In this document: in pieces, positions 37,491 through 47,157 of the stretch
Numbering within the stretch: the stretch's first letter is position 1
Layout: each line of letters begins with the position of its first letter
Assembly: GCF_000093025.1 (NCBI RefSeq)
Contig: NC_014207.1
Location: forward strand, 2,728,001 to 2,792,000
Length of the DNA: 64,000 nt
Source: Methylotenera versatilis 301
GTDB lineage: Bacteria > Pseudomonadota > Gammaproteobacteria > Burkholderiales > Methylophilaceae
Direction of reading: 5' to 3'
The notes under the pieces: generated by a model
Told to the model about the DNA's origin: nothing
The model's input: only the letters and a program-made list of their open reading frames with translations
Database searches by the model: none
Made by a program: the position numbers and the translations under genes

Positions 37491-38549
37491 TCATTCTGGA
37501 GTCTCCAGCAGCTTCTTATTTTGCAAGGCCATCCAATGCAGCATGAGCGTAAAACCTACAGCGAGCAACGTTGGTCCAAGAAAAATACCAATAAATCCAA
37601 AAGTTAAAGCGCCACCAAGCACGCCAAACACAATCAGTAATAAGGGCAGGTGTGAAGAGTGGCTAATGAGTATTGGCTTAACTACATTATCTACGGTGCT
37701 GATAGCTAGTAAACCATATAGTGCTAAAAATATTGCCCAGCCATGTTCGCCCTGGCTATAAAGCCAAAAGGATGCGCCTCCCCAAATTAAAGGTGGGCCA
37801 ACAGGGATAACAGACAAAAAGAATGTTGCACACGCTAGTAACAACGGCGCTGGTGCTCCTGCAAGTAAAAATCCGATCATCGCTACGACTGATTGTGCTA
37901 AAGCGGTGCCAAATATCCCTAGCATGACGCCCTTCACGGTATTGCATGAAAGAATAAGCATCTCCTCACCAAGCTCGCCACCTAGCCTGCGCACGATGGT
38001 AACAAGCCCTTGAGCTATTCTAGTGCCATCGCGGTAGAAGAAGAATGCCACAAAAACGACTAGAAGCAATTGTAGAAAGCCACCCGCCACTAATTGCACC
38101 GCACGTAAAGCAAAAGTGCGCATAGGTTCATAATACTGCCGTAAGAGCTTCATCAGCTCTTCTTGACTGGCCGTGGCACGCTCCCATGAATGACTAATTT
38201 GCTCGCCAACAATGGGTAGGTTACGCACCCAATCAGGCACTTTTGGCTGTAAGCTTTGCAATCTAGTACCCAGCTCATTAAATAACTGATCTGATGAGTC
38301 AGCCAAATTCATAGCAAGATATGCCATAGGTAGAATCAAGGCGATCAGCAGTAGCAAGGTCATAATCATGGCTGCCCATGTATCTCGCTTGCCTAAGCGC
38401 AACCACAATCGATGATAAAGCGGCCAAGTAAATAAACAAAATATGGCGGCGAATAAAGCCGCTGCCATAAAAGGCTGCAATACATAAATGCAGCCTATCA
38501 CCAACAAAGTGATGATTGCGATTCGTGTGACTTGGTTGGTATTGATCAT
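37491..38549 (-). CDS. AI-2E transporter family permease (YdiK-like)
   Basis: This 352-aa integral membrane protein has about eight TM helices and the family features: N-terminal pair of TMs, large loop (RLQSLQPKVPDWVRNLPIVGEQISHSWERA) around residues 95-125, and C-terminal GPTLLAVGFTLMLH. The family was named after TqsA; substrates vary and are mostly unknown. It lies 51 bp before the TonB receptor on the same strand. Confidence 0.88.
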   Translation of the reverse strand: MINTNQVTRIAIITLLVIGCIYVLQPFMAAALFAAIFCLFTWPLYHRLWLRLGKRDTWAAMIMTLLLLIALILPMAYLAMNLADSSDQLFNELGTRLQSLQPKVPDWVRNLPIVGEQISHSWERATASQEELMKLLRQYYEPMRTFALRAVQLVAGGFLQLLLVVFVAFFFYRDGTRIAQGLVTIVRRLGGELGEEMLILSCNTVKGVMLGIFGTALAQSVVAMIGFLLAGAPAPLLLACATFFLSVIPVGPPLIWGGASFWLYSQGEHGWAIFLALYGLLAISTVDNVVKPILISHSSHLPLLLIVFGVLGGALTFGFIGIFLGPTLLAVGFTLMLHWMALQNKKLLETPE

Positions 38550-38615
38550 TGAGGTCTTGCCTTAAATTTAACATTCAATTACTCGGCTGCCAAAGTCTCG
38601 CAGACTTACTTCGAA

Positions 38616-39521
38616 CTACTTGCTTTGCCATCTCGCTTTAATTTTAGTCCACAATTTGCGCGCTAAAATTAGCATAGGAATGCTAAATAACAACCACGGC
38701 AATATCGTTACAAAGAACGTAATTACAGCTGCCAAGCTTTCCATCATCACATGTCCAGCCTCTTTAAGCGCATGTGCAACAGGTGAGAAGAAGCCTTGCT
38801 CGGTAATGCCTTGTTTGGCAGTAAAATCAATATTCACCGAGACCAATTCGGTTTCTTGCGCCAATACTTTTCGCACGCCTTGAATGGTATCAAGCTGGCT
38901 TTGCGTATCCACCAACTCACGCTGCACTTCAATTAGATCTTTAAATTTAGCGGATTTATCTGTCAGCATTGCGCGTAAACTATCGCGGAACTCCGTCAGG
39001 TTTTTAATGCGCGCCTCTGCATCTATCACAGCATCCGTTTTATCTTCACTATCTTGGCGGTGTTGCAACACTTCTGCATTTTTTGCTAAACCCGAAAGAA
39101 ATATCTCAACTGACCTAGGCGGTACACGTACGGATAAACTCGCAGAAGGCGGGCTATATGGTGTTTCACGATTATAATTTGCACTCAGAATTTGGCATTT
39201 TAACAGCTCACAATGCGCGACTGTCGCATCAAATGCCGCCTGCATTTTTTCGCCCTCAGTTTCAACCGTCAGTGCGTGGCGCAATGCGATATAGCGTTTT
39301 ACTGTTGAGCTAGCGGCATTTGGCTCGCTCACTTCAGTCAGCGACTCTTCACCTCCGCCTGTGCTATCCGCCATTTTGGCTCTTGCCATATCTGGCGCGG
39401 GTGCTGACTTCATCGCCACACTTGCCGCGGGCATGGCTTCTGTTGCACGATCATTATGTTGCCCACAAGCCACGAGTATCGACACCGCAGCAATCAAAAA
39501 CAATTTACTCAAAATATTCAT
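38616..39521 (-). CDS. DUF4349 lipoprotein
   Basis: This 301-aa protein has lipobox LVAC with Cys19. The middle is a DUF4349-type domain with a coiled coil (IKNLTEFRDSLRAMLTDKSAKFKDLIEVQRELVDTQSQ is the heptad region, about residues 175-212) and the C-terminal region has one TM helix (about 265-290) and a basic tail. The family is uncharacterised. It is 66 bp upstream of the AI-2E permease on the same strand and about 60 bp after ruvA. Confidence 0.85.
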   Translation of the reverse strand: MNILSKLFLIAAVSILVACGQHNDRATEAMPAASVAMKSAPAPDMARAKMADSTGGGEESLTEVSEPNAASSTVKRYIALRHALTVETEGEKMQAAFDATVAHCELLKCQILSANYNRETPYSPPSASLSVRVPPRSVEIFLSGLAKNAEVLQHRQDSEDKTDAVIDAEARIKNLTEFRDSLRAMLTDKSAKFKDLIEVQRELVDTQSQLDTIQGVRKVLAQETELVSVNIDFTAKQGITEQGFFSPVAHALKEAGHVMMESLAAVITFFVTILPWLLFSIPMLILARKLWTKIKARWQSK

Positions 39522-39581
39522 AATGTCTCCGATGCTGGATTAATGCTTAGGCTCATTCACTGAGCTTCACATCAACCAGTC

Positions 39582-40160
39582 CTATTTAGATAACGATTTC
39601 AACGCTAATTTAATGCCTTCTGCTACAGTCGCATCTGCAGGCAACAGCTTCACAGCGGCCAAGGCTTCGCGCTCATTGTAGCCCAATGAAATCAGGGCAT
39701 TCAGCACATCACTACTAGCTGATTTTGGCTGATTGCTATTGCTTGGGCTTAATCCAGCAACCGTAAATTTATCCTTTAACTCTAATAATAAACGCTCGGC
39801 TGTTTTCTTGCCCACGCCCGGCACGCGTGTAAGCATGGCTGTATCCTGCATGGCAACAGCCTGCACTAAATCATCAATCGACAAACCGCTTAAAATTGAA
39901 AGTGCTGACTTAGCTCCGATGCCATTCACTTTAAGCAACTGCCTGAAGGTCGCACGCTCTTGGTCGCTGCCAAAACCATACAAAAGCTGTGCATCTTCAC
40001 GCACTACAAAATGTGTGAGCATCACCACTTTTTCACCAATGGCGGGTAGATTATAAAATGTACTCATCGGCACTTCACATTCATAGCCCACGCCATTGCA
40101 ATCAATGAGCACCAACGGCGGTGTTTTTTCCAGCAAAATCCCGTTCAATCTTCCTATCAT
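39582..40160 (-). CDS. ruvA: Holliday junction branch migration protein RuvA
   Basis: This protein of 192 aa is RuvA, which binds four-way junctions and loads RuvB. It has the N-terminal barrel MIGRLNG...[11 protein letters not shown], two helix-hairpin-helix units ([37 protein letters not shown]) and a C-terminal RuvB-binding domain ([13 protein letters not shown]). The ATG 40160 has GGA 7 nt upstream; a TTG four codons earlier is unlikely. It follows ruvC and is followed by non-ruv genes. Confidence 0.96.
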   Translation of the reverse strand: MIGRLNGILLEKTPPLVLIDCNGVGYECEVPMSTFYNLPAIGEKVVMLTHFVVREDAQLLYGFGSDQERATFRQLLKVNGIGAKSALSILSGLSIDDLVQAVAMQDTAMLTRVPGVGKKTAERLLLELKDKFTVAGLSPSNSNQPKSASSDVLNALISLGYNEREALAAVKLLPADATVAEGIKLALKSLSK

Positions 40161-40237
40161 GGCATCATCCAAATCATTACTAGTGTTAACAACTGTATAT
40201 TTTTAAAACTATGTATGTTCAAAAAAGAAAAGCATCA

Positions 40238-40801
40238 TCAAACCAACCTTCCGCCACGTACTCGATAGCCAGCGGTAGCAAGCTTGCCCAATCCTTGTCC
40301 GCCATGCGCATGGCAAATGGCACAAGCCAAGGCATCGGCTGAATCTGGTTTAGGTGTTGCGGGTAAGTTGAGTAAGCGTTTTACCATTTCTTGCACTTGT
40401 TCTTTTTGTGCATGGCCGTTGCCGACTACGGCTTGTTTGACTTGTAGCGCCGTATACTCGGCTACAGATAAATTACGAATCACCGCCGCGCTAATAGCGG
40501 CGCCACGGGCTTGACCTAATAACAGAGTGGATTGTGGATTGATATTCACAAACACCTTCTCAATCGCCACTTGGTTAGGCTGATAGGTATCAATCACCTC
40601 AAACAAACCATCTAAGATGATCTTCAAACGAGCGGGCAGCTCTTCTCTATCGTCTTCGCCTTCAACCTTATTCTTTTTGCCGCTAGCAGTTTTAATTGTG
40701 CCACTGGAGATGTAAGTGATTTTTTCACCTACTTTTTCAATAACCCCAAAGCCTGTTAAGCGCAGGCCAGGGTCGATGCCTAAGATTCTGACATTACTCA
40801 C
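40238..40801 (-). CDS. ruvC: Holliday junction resolvase RuvC
   Basis: This endonuclease resolves Holliday junctions. Catalytic acids are visible in [12 protein letters not shown] (first Asp), VAIEKVFVN (Glu) and [15 protein letters not shown] (final Asp and His). There is an unusual Lys/Glu/Asp-rich insertion ([15 protein letters not shown]) around residues 45-60 that most RuvC lack. The start is GTG 40801 or TTG 40810; neither has a strong ribosome binding site. It sits between yebC and ruvA. Confidence 0.94.
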   Translation of the reverse strand: MSNVRILGIDPGLRLTGFGVIEKVGEKITYISSGTIKTASGKKNKVEGEDDREELPARLKIILDGLFEVIDTYQPNQVAIEKVFVNINPQSTLLLGQARGAAISAAVIRNLSVAEYTALQVKQAVVGNGHAQKEQVQEMVKRLLNLPATPKPDSADALACAICHAHGGQGLGKLATAGYRVRGGRLV

Positions 40802-40872
40802 AGTGCTCAAAAAAATAATCGCTTAAAGTCATACAAGGCGCGAATCAAAAAAGGCATTAGACGATTCACTTT

Positions 40873-41598
40873 TTAGTCTTCGATGACAGCGGAAGTATAG
40901 ACATCCTGCACATCGTCTAAGTCATCTAGCGCATCTAAGATTTTTTGCATTTTCACCGCATCATCACCTGTAAACACGGTTTCCATATTCGGCTTCATCG
41001 TCACTTCTGCCATCACAGCTTTTAAGCCTGCAGCTTCCATGGCTTCTTTAATCACCATAAAATCGTTTGGTGGCGTGATCACTTCAATACTGCCATCTTC
41101 ATCCGTCACCACATCTTCTGCGCCAGCTTCTAGCGCAACTTCCATGACTTTATCTTCATCAGTACCTGGCTCATAAATTAAGCTACCGCAGTGTTTGAAC
41201 ATAAACACCACACTGCCGTCTGTACCTAGATTACCACCGTGTTTGCTTAGCGCATGACGTACATCCATCACTGCACGTTGTTTGTTATCGGTTAAACAAT
41301 CAATAATAATGGCCGCGCCGTTAATGCCGTAACCTTCGTAACGGATTTCTTCGTAGTTCACGCCCTCTAATTCACCCGTACCTTTTTTAATGGCACGAAT
41401 GATATTGTCTGCCGGCATGTTCTCTTCTTTAGCTTCTGCCACCGCTGCGCGTAAACGTGGATTCATGTTCACGTCACCGCCGCTCATGCGCGCAGCCACG
41501 GTAATTTCTTTAATGATTTTAGTGAAAATTTTGCCGCGTTTTGCGTCTTGACGACCTTTGCGGTGCTGAATATTTGCCCATTTACTATGACCAGCCAT
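40873..41598 (-). CDS. yebC: YebC/PmpR family transcriptional regulator
   Basis: This 241-aa protein is YebC over its full length: [60 protein letters not shown] and the C-terminal [27 protein letters not shown]. Reported roles are in transcription regulation and, more recently, in translation of difficult motifs. Its position just upstream of ruvC is highly conserved. Confidence 0.95.
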   Translation of the reverse strand: MAGHSKWANIQHRKGRQDAKRGKIFTKIIKEITVAARMSGGDVNMNPRLRAAVAEAKEENMPADNIIRAIKKGTGELEGVNYEEIRYEGYGINGAAIIIDCLTDNKQRAVMDVRHALSKHGGNLGTDGSVVFMFKHCGSLIYEPGTDEDKVMEVALEAGAEDVVTDEDGSIEVITPPNDFMVIKEAMEAAGLKAVMAEVTMKPNMETVFTGDDAVKMQKILDALDDLDDVQDVYTSAVIED

Positions 41599-41657
41599 GT
41601 TACCAACCCTTAGTTCTTGAAAAATAATTGAATTTTAACACAAGCTTACGTTGCTAC

Positions 41658-42593
41658 TCACTCCTGACCCTGTGCGGGATCAATCTGCGTATGTTTAATA
41701 ATACTGATGCCTGAAATGGTCACCAAAGACAGTGCGATAAATACCATACCTATCAACTCATAAGTATTTGGCACTTCATTTAATTGAATCCATGCCGCTA
41801 TTACACCGATAACTGGTGCCAACATACTGGCCATACTTGCCACGCCTGCTTGCAAACGCTGCAGGGCATATAACCACAACACCCAAGCCAGACATCCACT
41901 TAATAAAACATTAAATAGCACAGCAAAAATAAAAGTCGGTGTCCACTGCATAGGTTGAGCCGGCAGAATAAAGGCAATCACGACAACAGGAATTGACCCT
42001 AGAAACATAGGCCAAGCAGTGAGGTTGAGTAAATCTAAATGTGGCGCGCGGTGATGCAGTTTCTTTGAAACAATAGCTGAAATGGCCCATGAAACGCCTG
42101 AGCAAACTGCCAGAAACATACTAAAACCATCTGACTTAATATGCAGCGGATCAAAAATAAGCACCATGCCAAACAATGCAAACAACACGGCCAACCACTG
42201 CCAACCTTGTATTTTTTCGCCCAACATTGGCCATGCAAACAACATGACCCAAAATGGCATCGTGTAAGTTAACACGGCAGTTTTACCCGCACCGCCTTCT
42301 ACTAAAGCCCAAATCAGCAGCCCTGTGAAGCCGCAGGATTGCAGAAGCCCCAACACTAGCATTGTGGGAAATTCTTTAAGTGCTAATGGGCGCTTAGTCA
42401 AATAAATCAGTACAAATAACACAATAGAGCCAAAGAAAGTGCGTATCGCCGCAAACTGAAAAGGGCTGGCAAACTGCACCGCTTGCTTCATCACCACCCA
42501 GTTATAGCCCCAAATAATCGTGAGTATAAAAAGTGCAATAAACGCCTTAACAATGAGCTTTTTCTCTTGCTTACTTTCAGTTTCTTTTTGCAT
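41658..42593 (-). CDS. EamA family (DMT) transporter
   Basis: This 311-aa protein has ten predicted TM helices arranged as two EamA repeats: FILTIIWGYNWVVMKQAVQFASPFQFAAIRTF and WAISAIVSKKLHH..., with the family features at the start of each repeat. Members export amino acids or metabolites; the substrate cannot be read from the sequence. It is on the same strand as yebC, 59 bp upstream, and divergent from the CBS gene across 95 bp. Confidence 0.85.
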   Translation of the reverse strand: MQKETESKQEKKLIVKAFIALFILTIIWGYNWVVMKQAVQFASPFQFAAIRTFFGSIVLFVLIYLTKRPLALKEFPTMLVLGLLQSCGFTGLLIWALVEGGAGKTAVLTYTMPFWVMLFAWPMLGEKIQGWQWLAVLFALFGMVLIFDPLHIKSDGFSMFLAVCSGVSWAISAIVSKKLHHRAPHLDLLNLTAWPMFLGSIPVVVIAFILPAQPMQWTPTFIFAVLFNVLLSGCLAWVLWLYALQRLQAGVASMASMLAPVIGVIAAWIQLNEVPNTYELIGMVFIALSLVTISGISIIKHTQIDPAQGQE

Positions 42594-42633
42594 GAATGAT
42601 TTTTTTGCAGAATTAGATGATTTTGAATTTGCT

Positions 42634-42652
42634 TACACCATTATAAGGTGTA
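42634..42652. promoter_or_regulatory. palindrome in EamA-CBS divergent region
   Basis: TACACC (42634-42639) and GGTGTA (42647-42652) form a 6-bp inverted repeat with a 7-nt spacer between two divergent genes. It may be an operator; no known regulator is assigned. Confidence 0.35.
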
Positions 42653-42688
42653 TATTTTTATGGTAGTACTAAATGTGAGGAGAACAAC

Positions 42689-43120
42689 ATGAAAACATTA
42701 CAACAATTACTAGATAATAAAAAACATAAGACCGTTATTTCTATTGCTCCACATCGCCCTGTATTCGATGCCTTAGTGGTGCTTGCGGAATACAAGATAG
42801 GTGCATTAGTGGTACTTGATGGCGACAAACTTGTCGGCGTTTTCTCTGAGCGTGATTACGCGCGGGAAATCATTCTCAAAGGCAAATCTTCAAAAACCAC
42901 ACCTATAAGTGAAGTCATGTCGTCTAATGTGCTCACTGTTAAGCCTAACGATACAGTGGAGCAAGCGATGAATATTATGTCTGATAAGCATATCCGCCAT
43001 TTACCTGTATTAGAAGGTAACAAAGTCATTGGCATGCTATCGATCGGTGACTTAGTGAAAGAAACCATTGAGTATCAGCAAACGCTAATCAAACAACTTG
43101 AGAGCTATATTACTGGATAG
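42689..43120 (+). CDS. CBS domain protein
   Basis: This 143-aa protein consists of two CBS domains: residues about 10-70 (VISIAPHRPVFDALVVLAEYKIGALVVLD) and about 75-135 (VMSSNVLTVKPNDTVEQAMNIMSDKHIRHLPVLEG). CBS pairs bind adenosyl ligands and usually act as sensor modules; here no effector domain is fused. GAGGAG lies 6 nt before the ATG. It is the only plus-strand gene between 20 and 59.5 kb. Confidence 0.85.
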   Translation: MKTLQQLLDNKKHKTVISIAPHRPVFDALVVLAEYKIGALVVLDGDKLVGVFSERDYAREIILKGKSSKTTPISEVMSSNVLTVKPNDTVEQAMNIMSDKHIRHLPVLEGNKVIGMLSIGDLVKETIEYQQTLIKQLESYITG

Positions 43121-43151
43121 TCTTTAGCTAGATTTTATCTAGCTAAAGACT
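43119..43151. other. 15-bp perfect hairpin at CBS gene stop codon
   Basis: AGTCTTTAGCTAGAT (43119-43133) pairs fully with ATCTAGCTAAAGACT (43137-43151) around TTT, overlapping the TAG stop. There is no T run on either strand, so it could be a bidirectional transcription stop or an mRNA 3'-end stabiliser between convergent genes. Confidence 0.6.
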
Positions 43152-43222
43152 ACAAAAAGCATGTTTTAGCGGTGATTTATGCTAACTGTCTGATGAGTAG
43201 CACATTGAAAATGCGTTTAAGC

Positions 43223-43759
43223 TTAGTGTGCTGCCTCTGACGAGCTGCCTGAAATCATCGGTTTCAGGAGATTTTTCTTTTGCAATTTTGACATGAGCAC
43301 AACCGCAGCTATGTGCAATATGACTAAACCCTGCAAAGCATTAGAAAAAATGACGTGTAAATCAACAGGCCAATCTTCACCCCAAAAAGCATCTGTGCGA
43401 CTCAACCAACCAGTCAATGCTAACGCTGCAATTAATGCCCAAATCAGATAAACAGCTAATTGGCCGAGCGGATTATGTCCAATATGTGGTGCAAATACTT
43501 GCGTGCGAATCTCATGAATATGTAGCTTAATATTTGCAATGGTAGGCATGTAAAACTTAGAGGAAGCTACTTTACTTAGCCATAGTCCATAGCCAATTCT
43601 TGCAAACACTAGGGCCAAACAAAAGTAACCAATGACACGATGCCAAAAACCGGTATCGTTAAAAAAGTTAACGAGTACAAAAAGCGCTACCAACCAATGC
43701 GTGATGCGTACAAAAAAAGACCAGACATTAGCCTGTGTTTTTGTTTCAGAAAGACTCAT
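43223..43759 (-). CDS. cytochrome b561 family protein
   Basis: This 178-aa protein has four predicted TM helices and the histidine pairs expected for a b-type cytochrome: RITHWLVALFVL (first), WHRVIGYFCLALVFARIGYGLW (second) and LHVIFSNALQGLVILHIAAVV (third/fourth). Such proteins shuttle electrons from quinones to periplasmic partners or reduce iron. It follows the PepSY-like gene by 21 bp at the end of the iron locus, so ferric reduction is a plausible role. Confidence 0.85.
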   Translation of the reverse strand: MSLSETKTQANVWSFFVRITHWLVALFVLVNFFNDTGFWHRVIGYFCLALVFARIGYGLWLSKVASSKFYMPTIANIKLHIHEIRTQVFAPHIGHNPLGQLAVYLIWALIAALALTGWLSRTDAFWGEDWPVDLHVIFSNALQGLVILHIAAVVLMSKLQKKNLLKPMISGSSSEAAH

Positions 43760-43780
43760 CTGCTTAAGCTAAATGAACGT

Positions 43781-44044
43781 TTAGTCTTTAAGACCTTCAG
43801 CTTTAATGATTGCTAATGTTTTTGTATCAAAATAAATCTCTACTTTCTTGCCTTCTTTATTTCTACCGTACATTTCATAGCAGTTACCATCTACTTTGAA
43901 TTTTTTGATGCTATAGCCTTCGTCCGTTAATGCTTTTTTTAAAGTTTCTTCAGCTGCCCATTCTGATTTTGGATAAACGGGACAATCCGCTGAGGCCAAT
44001 GCTTGCAATGGAAGTAAGCTAAATAGGGCGAATATTAAACGCAT
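43781..44044 (-). CDS. small periplasmic PepSY-like protein
   Basis: This protein of 87 aa has a signal peptide (MRLIFALFSLLPLQALAS) and a mature domain (SEWAAEETLKKALTDEGYSIKKFKVDGNCYEMYGRNKEGKKVEIYFDTKTL) that fits the PepSY/DUF pattern of a short helix followed by a three-stranded sheet. Two cysteines (DCPV, GNCYE) could form a disulfide. The start is at ATG 44044 with AAGGA 7 nt upstream; an in-frame ATG at 44071 lacks a site. It pairs with the cytochrome b561 gene next door, a frequent association. Confidence 0.75.
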   Translation of the reverse strand: MRLIFALFSLLPLQALASADCPVYPKSEWAAEETLKKALTDEGYSIKKFKVDGNCYEMYGRNKEGKKVEIYFDTKTLAIIKAEGLKD

Positions 44045-44122
44045 GATTTTTTCCTTAATGTTGTATTTCAAGTGCTAGGTTTTAAGAGTTTGATTTGAAG
44101 CAAGCGAGTATTGAGAAAGCCT

Positions 44123-44803
44123 CTAAGTATCGGCCCACATACGTATCAAATTATGATAATTGCCCGTTAGCCTAATCACCGCGGCATTATCACCAACTTG
44201 CTGACGTAAAGTCACAATTGCCGCATCCATATCAAATAGCAAGGTTCTTTGTGCGTCGTCTCGTATCATACTTTGCACCCAGAAAAAGCATGCTAAGCGC
44301 GCCCCGCTTGTGACAGGGCGCACATGATGCAAACTGGTGCCTGGGTAAAGCACCATATCACCTGCTGGCAACTTAACCATATGGTGTCCATAGGTATCCT
44401 CTATGACTAACTCACCACCTGTATAACTATTAGGGTCAGCAATAAAAAGTGTGCAAGATATATCTGTGCGCACATGCAAACCAGTAATGGCATGAGTACG
44501 CACGGCATTATCAATATGTGCACCGAAATCCATCCCCTCACGATATTGGTTGAATAGTGGTGGATAGATTTTTTTTGGTAAAGCCGCAGAATAGAACAGC
44601 GCATGACGACTTAAAGCTCTGAGCACGATTTCACGGGCAGCCTCTGCATCTGGTGATGTTTCTGGCAACTGAATATTACGTTTAACCTGTGCCGATTGAG
44701 TACCCGCAGTGACCTTACCATCTGTCCACTCAGCCTTGGCCATGAGTGCTTGCAACTTTGCAAGCTCATCCGCATTTAATACTTTGGGTACGCGCAACAA
44801 CAT
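44123..44803 (-). CDS. PKHD-type Fe2+-dependent dioxygenase, PiuC/YbiX
   Basis: This 226-aa 2-oxoglutarate/Fe(II) dioxygenase has H-x-D in FGAHIDNAVR (about residue 97) and the distal His in LHHVRPVTSGARLACFFWVQS (about residue 160) with the Arg for 2-oxoglutarate. This is the YbiX/PiuC family, which typically sits next to Fiu/PiuA-type siderophore receptors, as here (receptor 26 bp upstream). The exact substrate is not known; it is linked with iron-starvation loci. Confidence 0.9.
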   Translation of the reverse strand: MLLRVPKVLNADELAKLQALMAKAEWTDGKVTAGTQSAQVKRNIQLPETSPDAEAAREIVLRALSRHALFYSAALPKKIYPPLFNQYREGMDFGAHIDNAVRTHAITGLHVRTDISCTLFIADPNSYTGGELVIEDTYGHHMVKLPAGDMVLYPGTSLHHVRPVTSGARLACFFWVQSMIRDDAQRTLLFDMDAAIVTLRQQVGDNAAVIRLTGNYHNLIRMWADT

Positions 44804-44829
44804 TTTTTATGTCCTAAAACGTAAGTTGA

Positions 44830-47064
44830 TTAAAATTTATACTCAGTAGTAAGAATAGCCTGACGACGATTGCCTGGCACAGTGAAGCCACCATTATCAT
44901 AAACATCACCGTAGTAAACTTTATCAAACAGGTTTTTAACGTTTAAACGCACGGCCCATTTTTGCACCTCATATGCCAACATTGCATCCCAGCGTGTATA
45001 TCCAGGTACTATATTCGGTTTAAACTCACCATTTACAAAGTTAGCTCCAGCTCCGCCACTCGGATTATAGCCATAGCGTTCATCTTTAGCCTCAAAGCCA
45101 CCGCCTACTTTCCAGTTACCCGCAAACTTGTAAGTTGTCCACATATTAAAAGTAACAGGTGCAGTATTACGAGCTCGCTGTCCTTTATATCCAGAATATG
45201 CAGGGGTAATAATGGTCGTTCCACCTGGTCCTGCAGTTGCATTTTCAGCGACTTCCAAGATTTTTGCATCCATAAATGCTAACCCGCCAAATACCTCCCA
45301 ATTATCAGTCACATTACCAGCCACCTCAAACTCTAAGCCATCTGTACGACGTTTTTTCGTTAGAATTGATGATGTTGCCTCCAGATCGGTGCTCCGTTCC
45401 CAATCTTTAGTTGTGCGATAAAGTGCTGTTCTAAAAGATAAGTCGCCATCTAAGAACAACCATTTTGCACCCAGTTCTACTGATTTACTTCTTTCCGGTG
45501 GTTGCGGCACAATCGTCAATTGATACAAATCAGCCGTTGGACTAAACGAATCACTGTAACTCAGGTAATAATGAGTTTCTGGCGTTTGATGCCAAGATAA
45601 ACCTGCACGGTAGCTATTTTCACCATAGCTTAACTTGGGTGAGGTGGCACTTGAATAGTTCGCACGCATTTCATCCCTACGTACACCAACCAGCAAATCC
45701 CAATTAGGAATAAATTCAACAGTATCTTGCGCATAAACCGCATAGTTATCTGCACTAAATGTGGAAACAGCACCTGTCCCTTGGCTTGCTGTGTACAGCG
45801 GATTTGCGGCAGTACCTATATTACGAAGTGCCTGGCGGCTTGAATCCTCTTTTAAATACTCCACACCTGTGAGCAATTGATGCTTCATACCAGCCAAATT
45901 AAACTTAGTACTGAAGTCCGATTGCAAATTCAACGTATCGTAATCAAGTTTACGAACTTGATTACCACCCAGCACAAGTGTTCCATCAGTAGGTACAGCA
46001 TTGGCAGCAGTGCCTTGCGGTGTTTTTGCCCAATAAGCACGCTCATAACTGCCACTTCTCAATTGAGTCCGCAACTGTGTGTCTGGTGAGAATTTATGTG
46101 TAAAAATACCTGTGGTAACATTCACGTCACTGTCATCAAAGTTTTTGTCACCTCCATAAAATGTTTTATCATCTTGTTTGCCCGTTGCTAAAGTGCGGTC
46201 AACAGGTTTTTTATTGATAAATCCAATCCCATAATCAGGCACATCGCGCGTTTGTGTATAGACATGGTTTAAGAAAAACTCGTTATCTGTGCCTATGCCA
46301 GCGCCAAAACTAATTGCCACCCCGGCTCTATCTGTTTCCGGGTGGTCGCCTGTCGCAGGGTTTTCACGGTAAGTCTCGTCATGTCTATCCATGACATTCA
46401 CGCGTACTGCGGCAGTGTCAGTAAGCTGCTTATTAAAATCCCCCGTGAATTGATGATAATCATACTCACCAAAACTACCCGTCACTGTATTCTTATCGCC
46501 AATCTCAGCCATCTTGGTCACTTGATTAATCACACCACCAGCTTGACCACGACCAAACAACATAGCAGCAGATCCGCGAAGCACATCAACTTGTTCTAGG
46601 TTAAATGTCTCTCGATAGTATTGAGCTGTGTCACGCACACCATCTAGATAAATATCACCAAAAGTATAAAAACCGCGTAAATTGAAGTTATCACCACCTC
46701 GCCCGCCTTCTGCGGCATTAAAAGTTAAGCCTGAAACATTCCTTAACGCTTCGCGCAGCGAGCTCACTTGTTGATCTTGCATCAAGCTATGCGTTACCGT
46801 AGTAATTGCTTGTGGAATATCGTGCGGGTCTTGTTGCACTTTACCTACACGTGTTTTAGTGGCTTGATAACTGTCCGAATTAGGGACAGCGCTAGCCTTC
46901 ACGTTAACCTCTTCAAGCGCTTTTGGTTCCTCTACCTTTACTCCGTCACTTTTACTTGATTCAGCTTTGGCTACTTCAGCCATTGCTAATGACGTATTGA
47001 ATGTGAGTGCTACTGCTAAATATAATGATTTTTGCGTAATATTTTTATTGCCATACCGGTTCAT
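44830..47064 (-). CDS. TonB-dependent siderophore receptor, Fiu-like
   Basis: This 744-aa outer-membrane receptor has a signal peptide (ALAMAEVAKA), a TonB-box region and a plug with the Fiu-type signature: DIPQAITTVTHSLMQDQQ, LREALRNVSGLTFNAAEGG, LRGFYTFGDIYLDGVRD and VDVLRGSAAMLFGRGQAGG. The barrel ends with RRQAILTTEYKF (terminal Phe). Catecholate siderophores are the usual ligands in this branch. It follows exbD by 93 bp and is followed by a PiuC/YbiX gene, reproducing the E. coli fiu-ybiX pairing. Confidence 0.93.
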   Translation of the reverse strand: MNRYGNKNITQKSLYLAVALTFNTSLAMAEVAKAESSKSDGVKVEEPKALEEVNVKASAVPNSDSYQATKTRVGKVQQDPHDIPQAITTVTHSLMQDQQVSSLREALRNVSGLTFNAAEGGRGGDNFNLRGFYTFGDIYLDGVRDTAQYYRETFNLEQVDVLRGSAAMLFGRGQAGGVINQVTKMAEIGDKNTVTGSFGEYDYHQFTGDFNKQLTDTAAVRVNVMDRHDETYRENPATGDHPETDRAGVAISFGAGIGTDNEFFLNHVYTQTRDVPDYGIGFINKKPVDRTLATGKQDDKTFYGGDKNFDDSDVNVTTGIFTHKFSPDTQLRTQLRSGSYERAYWAKTPQGTAANAVPTDGTLVLGGNQVRKLDYDTLNLQSDFSTKFNLAGMKHQLLTGVEYLKEDSSRQALRNIGTAANPLYTASQGTGAVSTFSADNYAVYAQDTVEFIPNWDLLVGVRRDEMRANYSSATSPKLSYGENSYRAGLSWHQTPETHYYLSYSDSFSPTADLYQLTIVPQPPERSKSVELGAKWLFLDGDLSFRTALYRTTKDWERSTDLEATSSILTKKRRTDGLEFEVAGNVTDNWEVFGGLAFMDAKILEVAENATAGPGGTTIITPAYSGYKGQRARNTAPVTFNMWTTYKFAGNWKVGGGFEAKDERYGYNPSGGAGANFVNGEFKPNIVPGYTRWDAMLAYEVQKWAVRLNVKNLFDKVYYGDVYDNGGFTVPGNRRQAILTTEYKF

Positions 47065-47157
47065 AGTGTCGCCCTTTTATATTTTTTGGCTGGCTAACTA
47101 AGTTCAAGACTTACTGGCTGGCTATTATTTGTAATTAATTTTTGTTAAAACTCGAGC

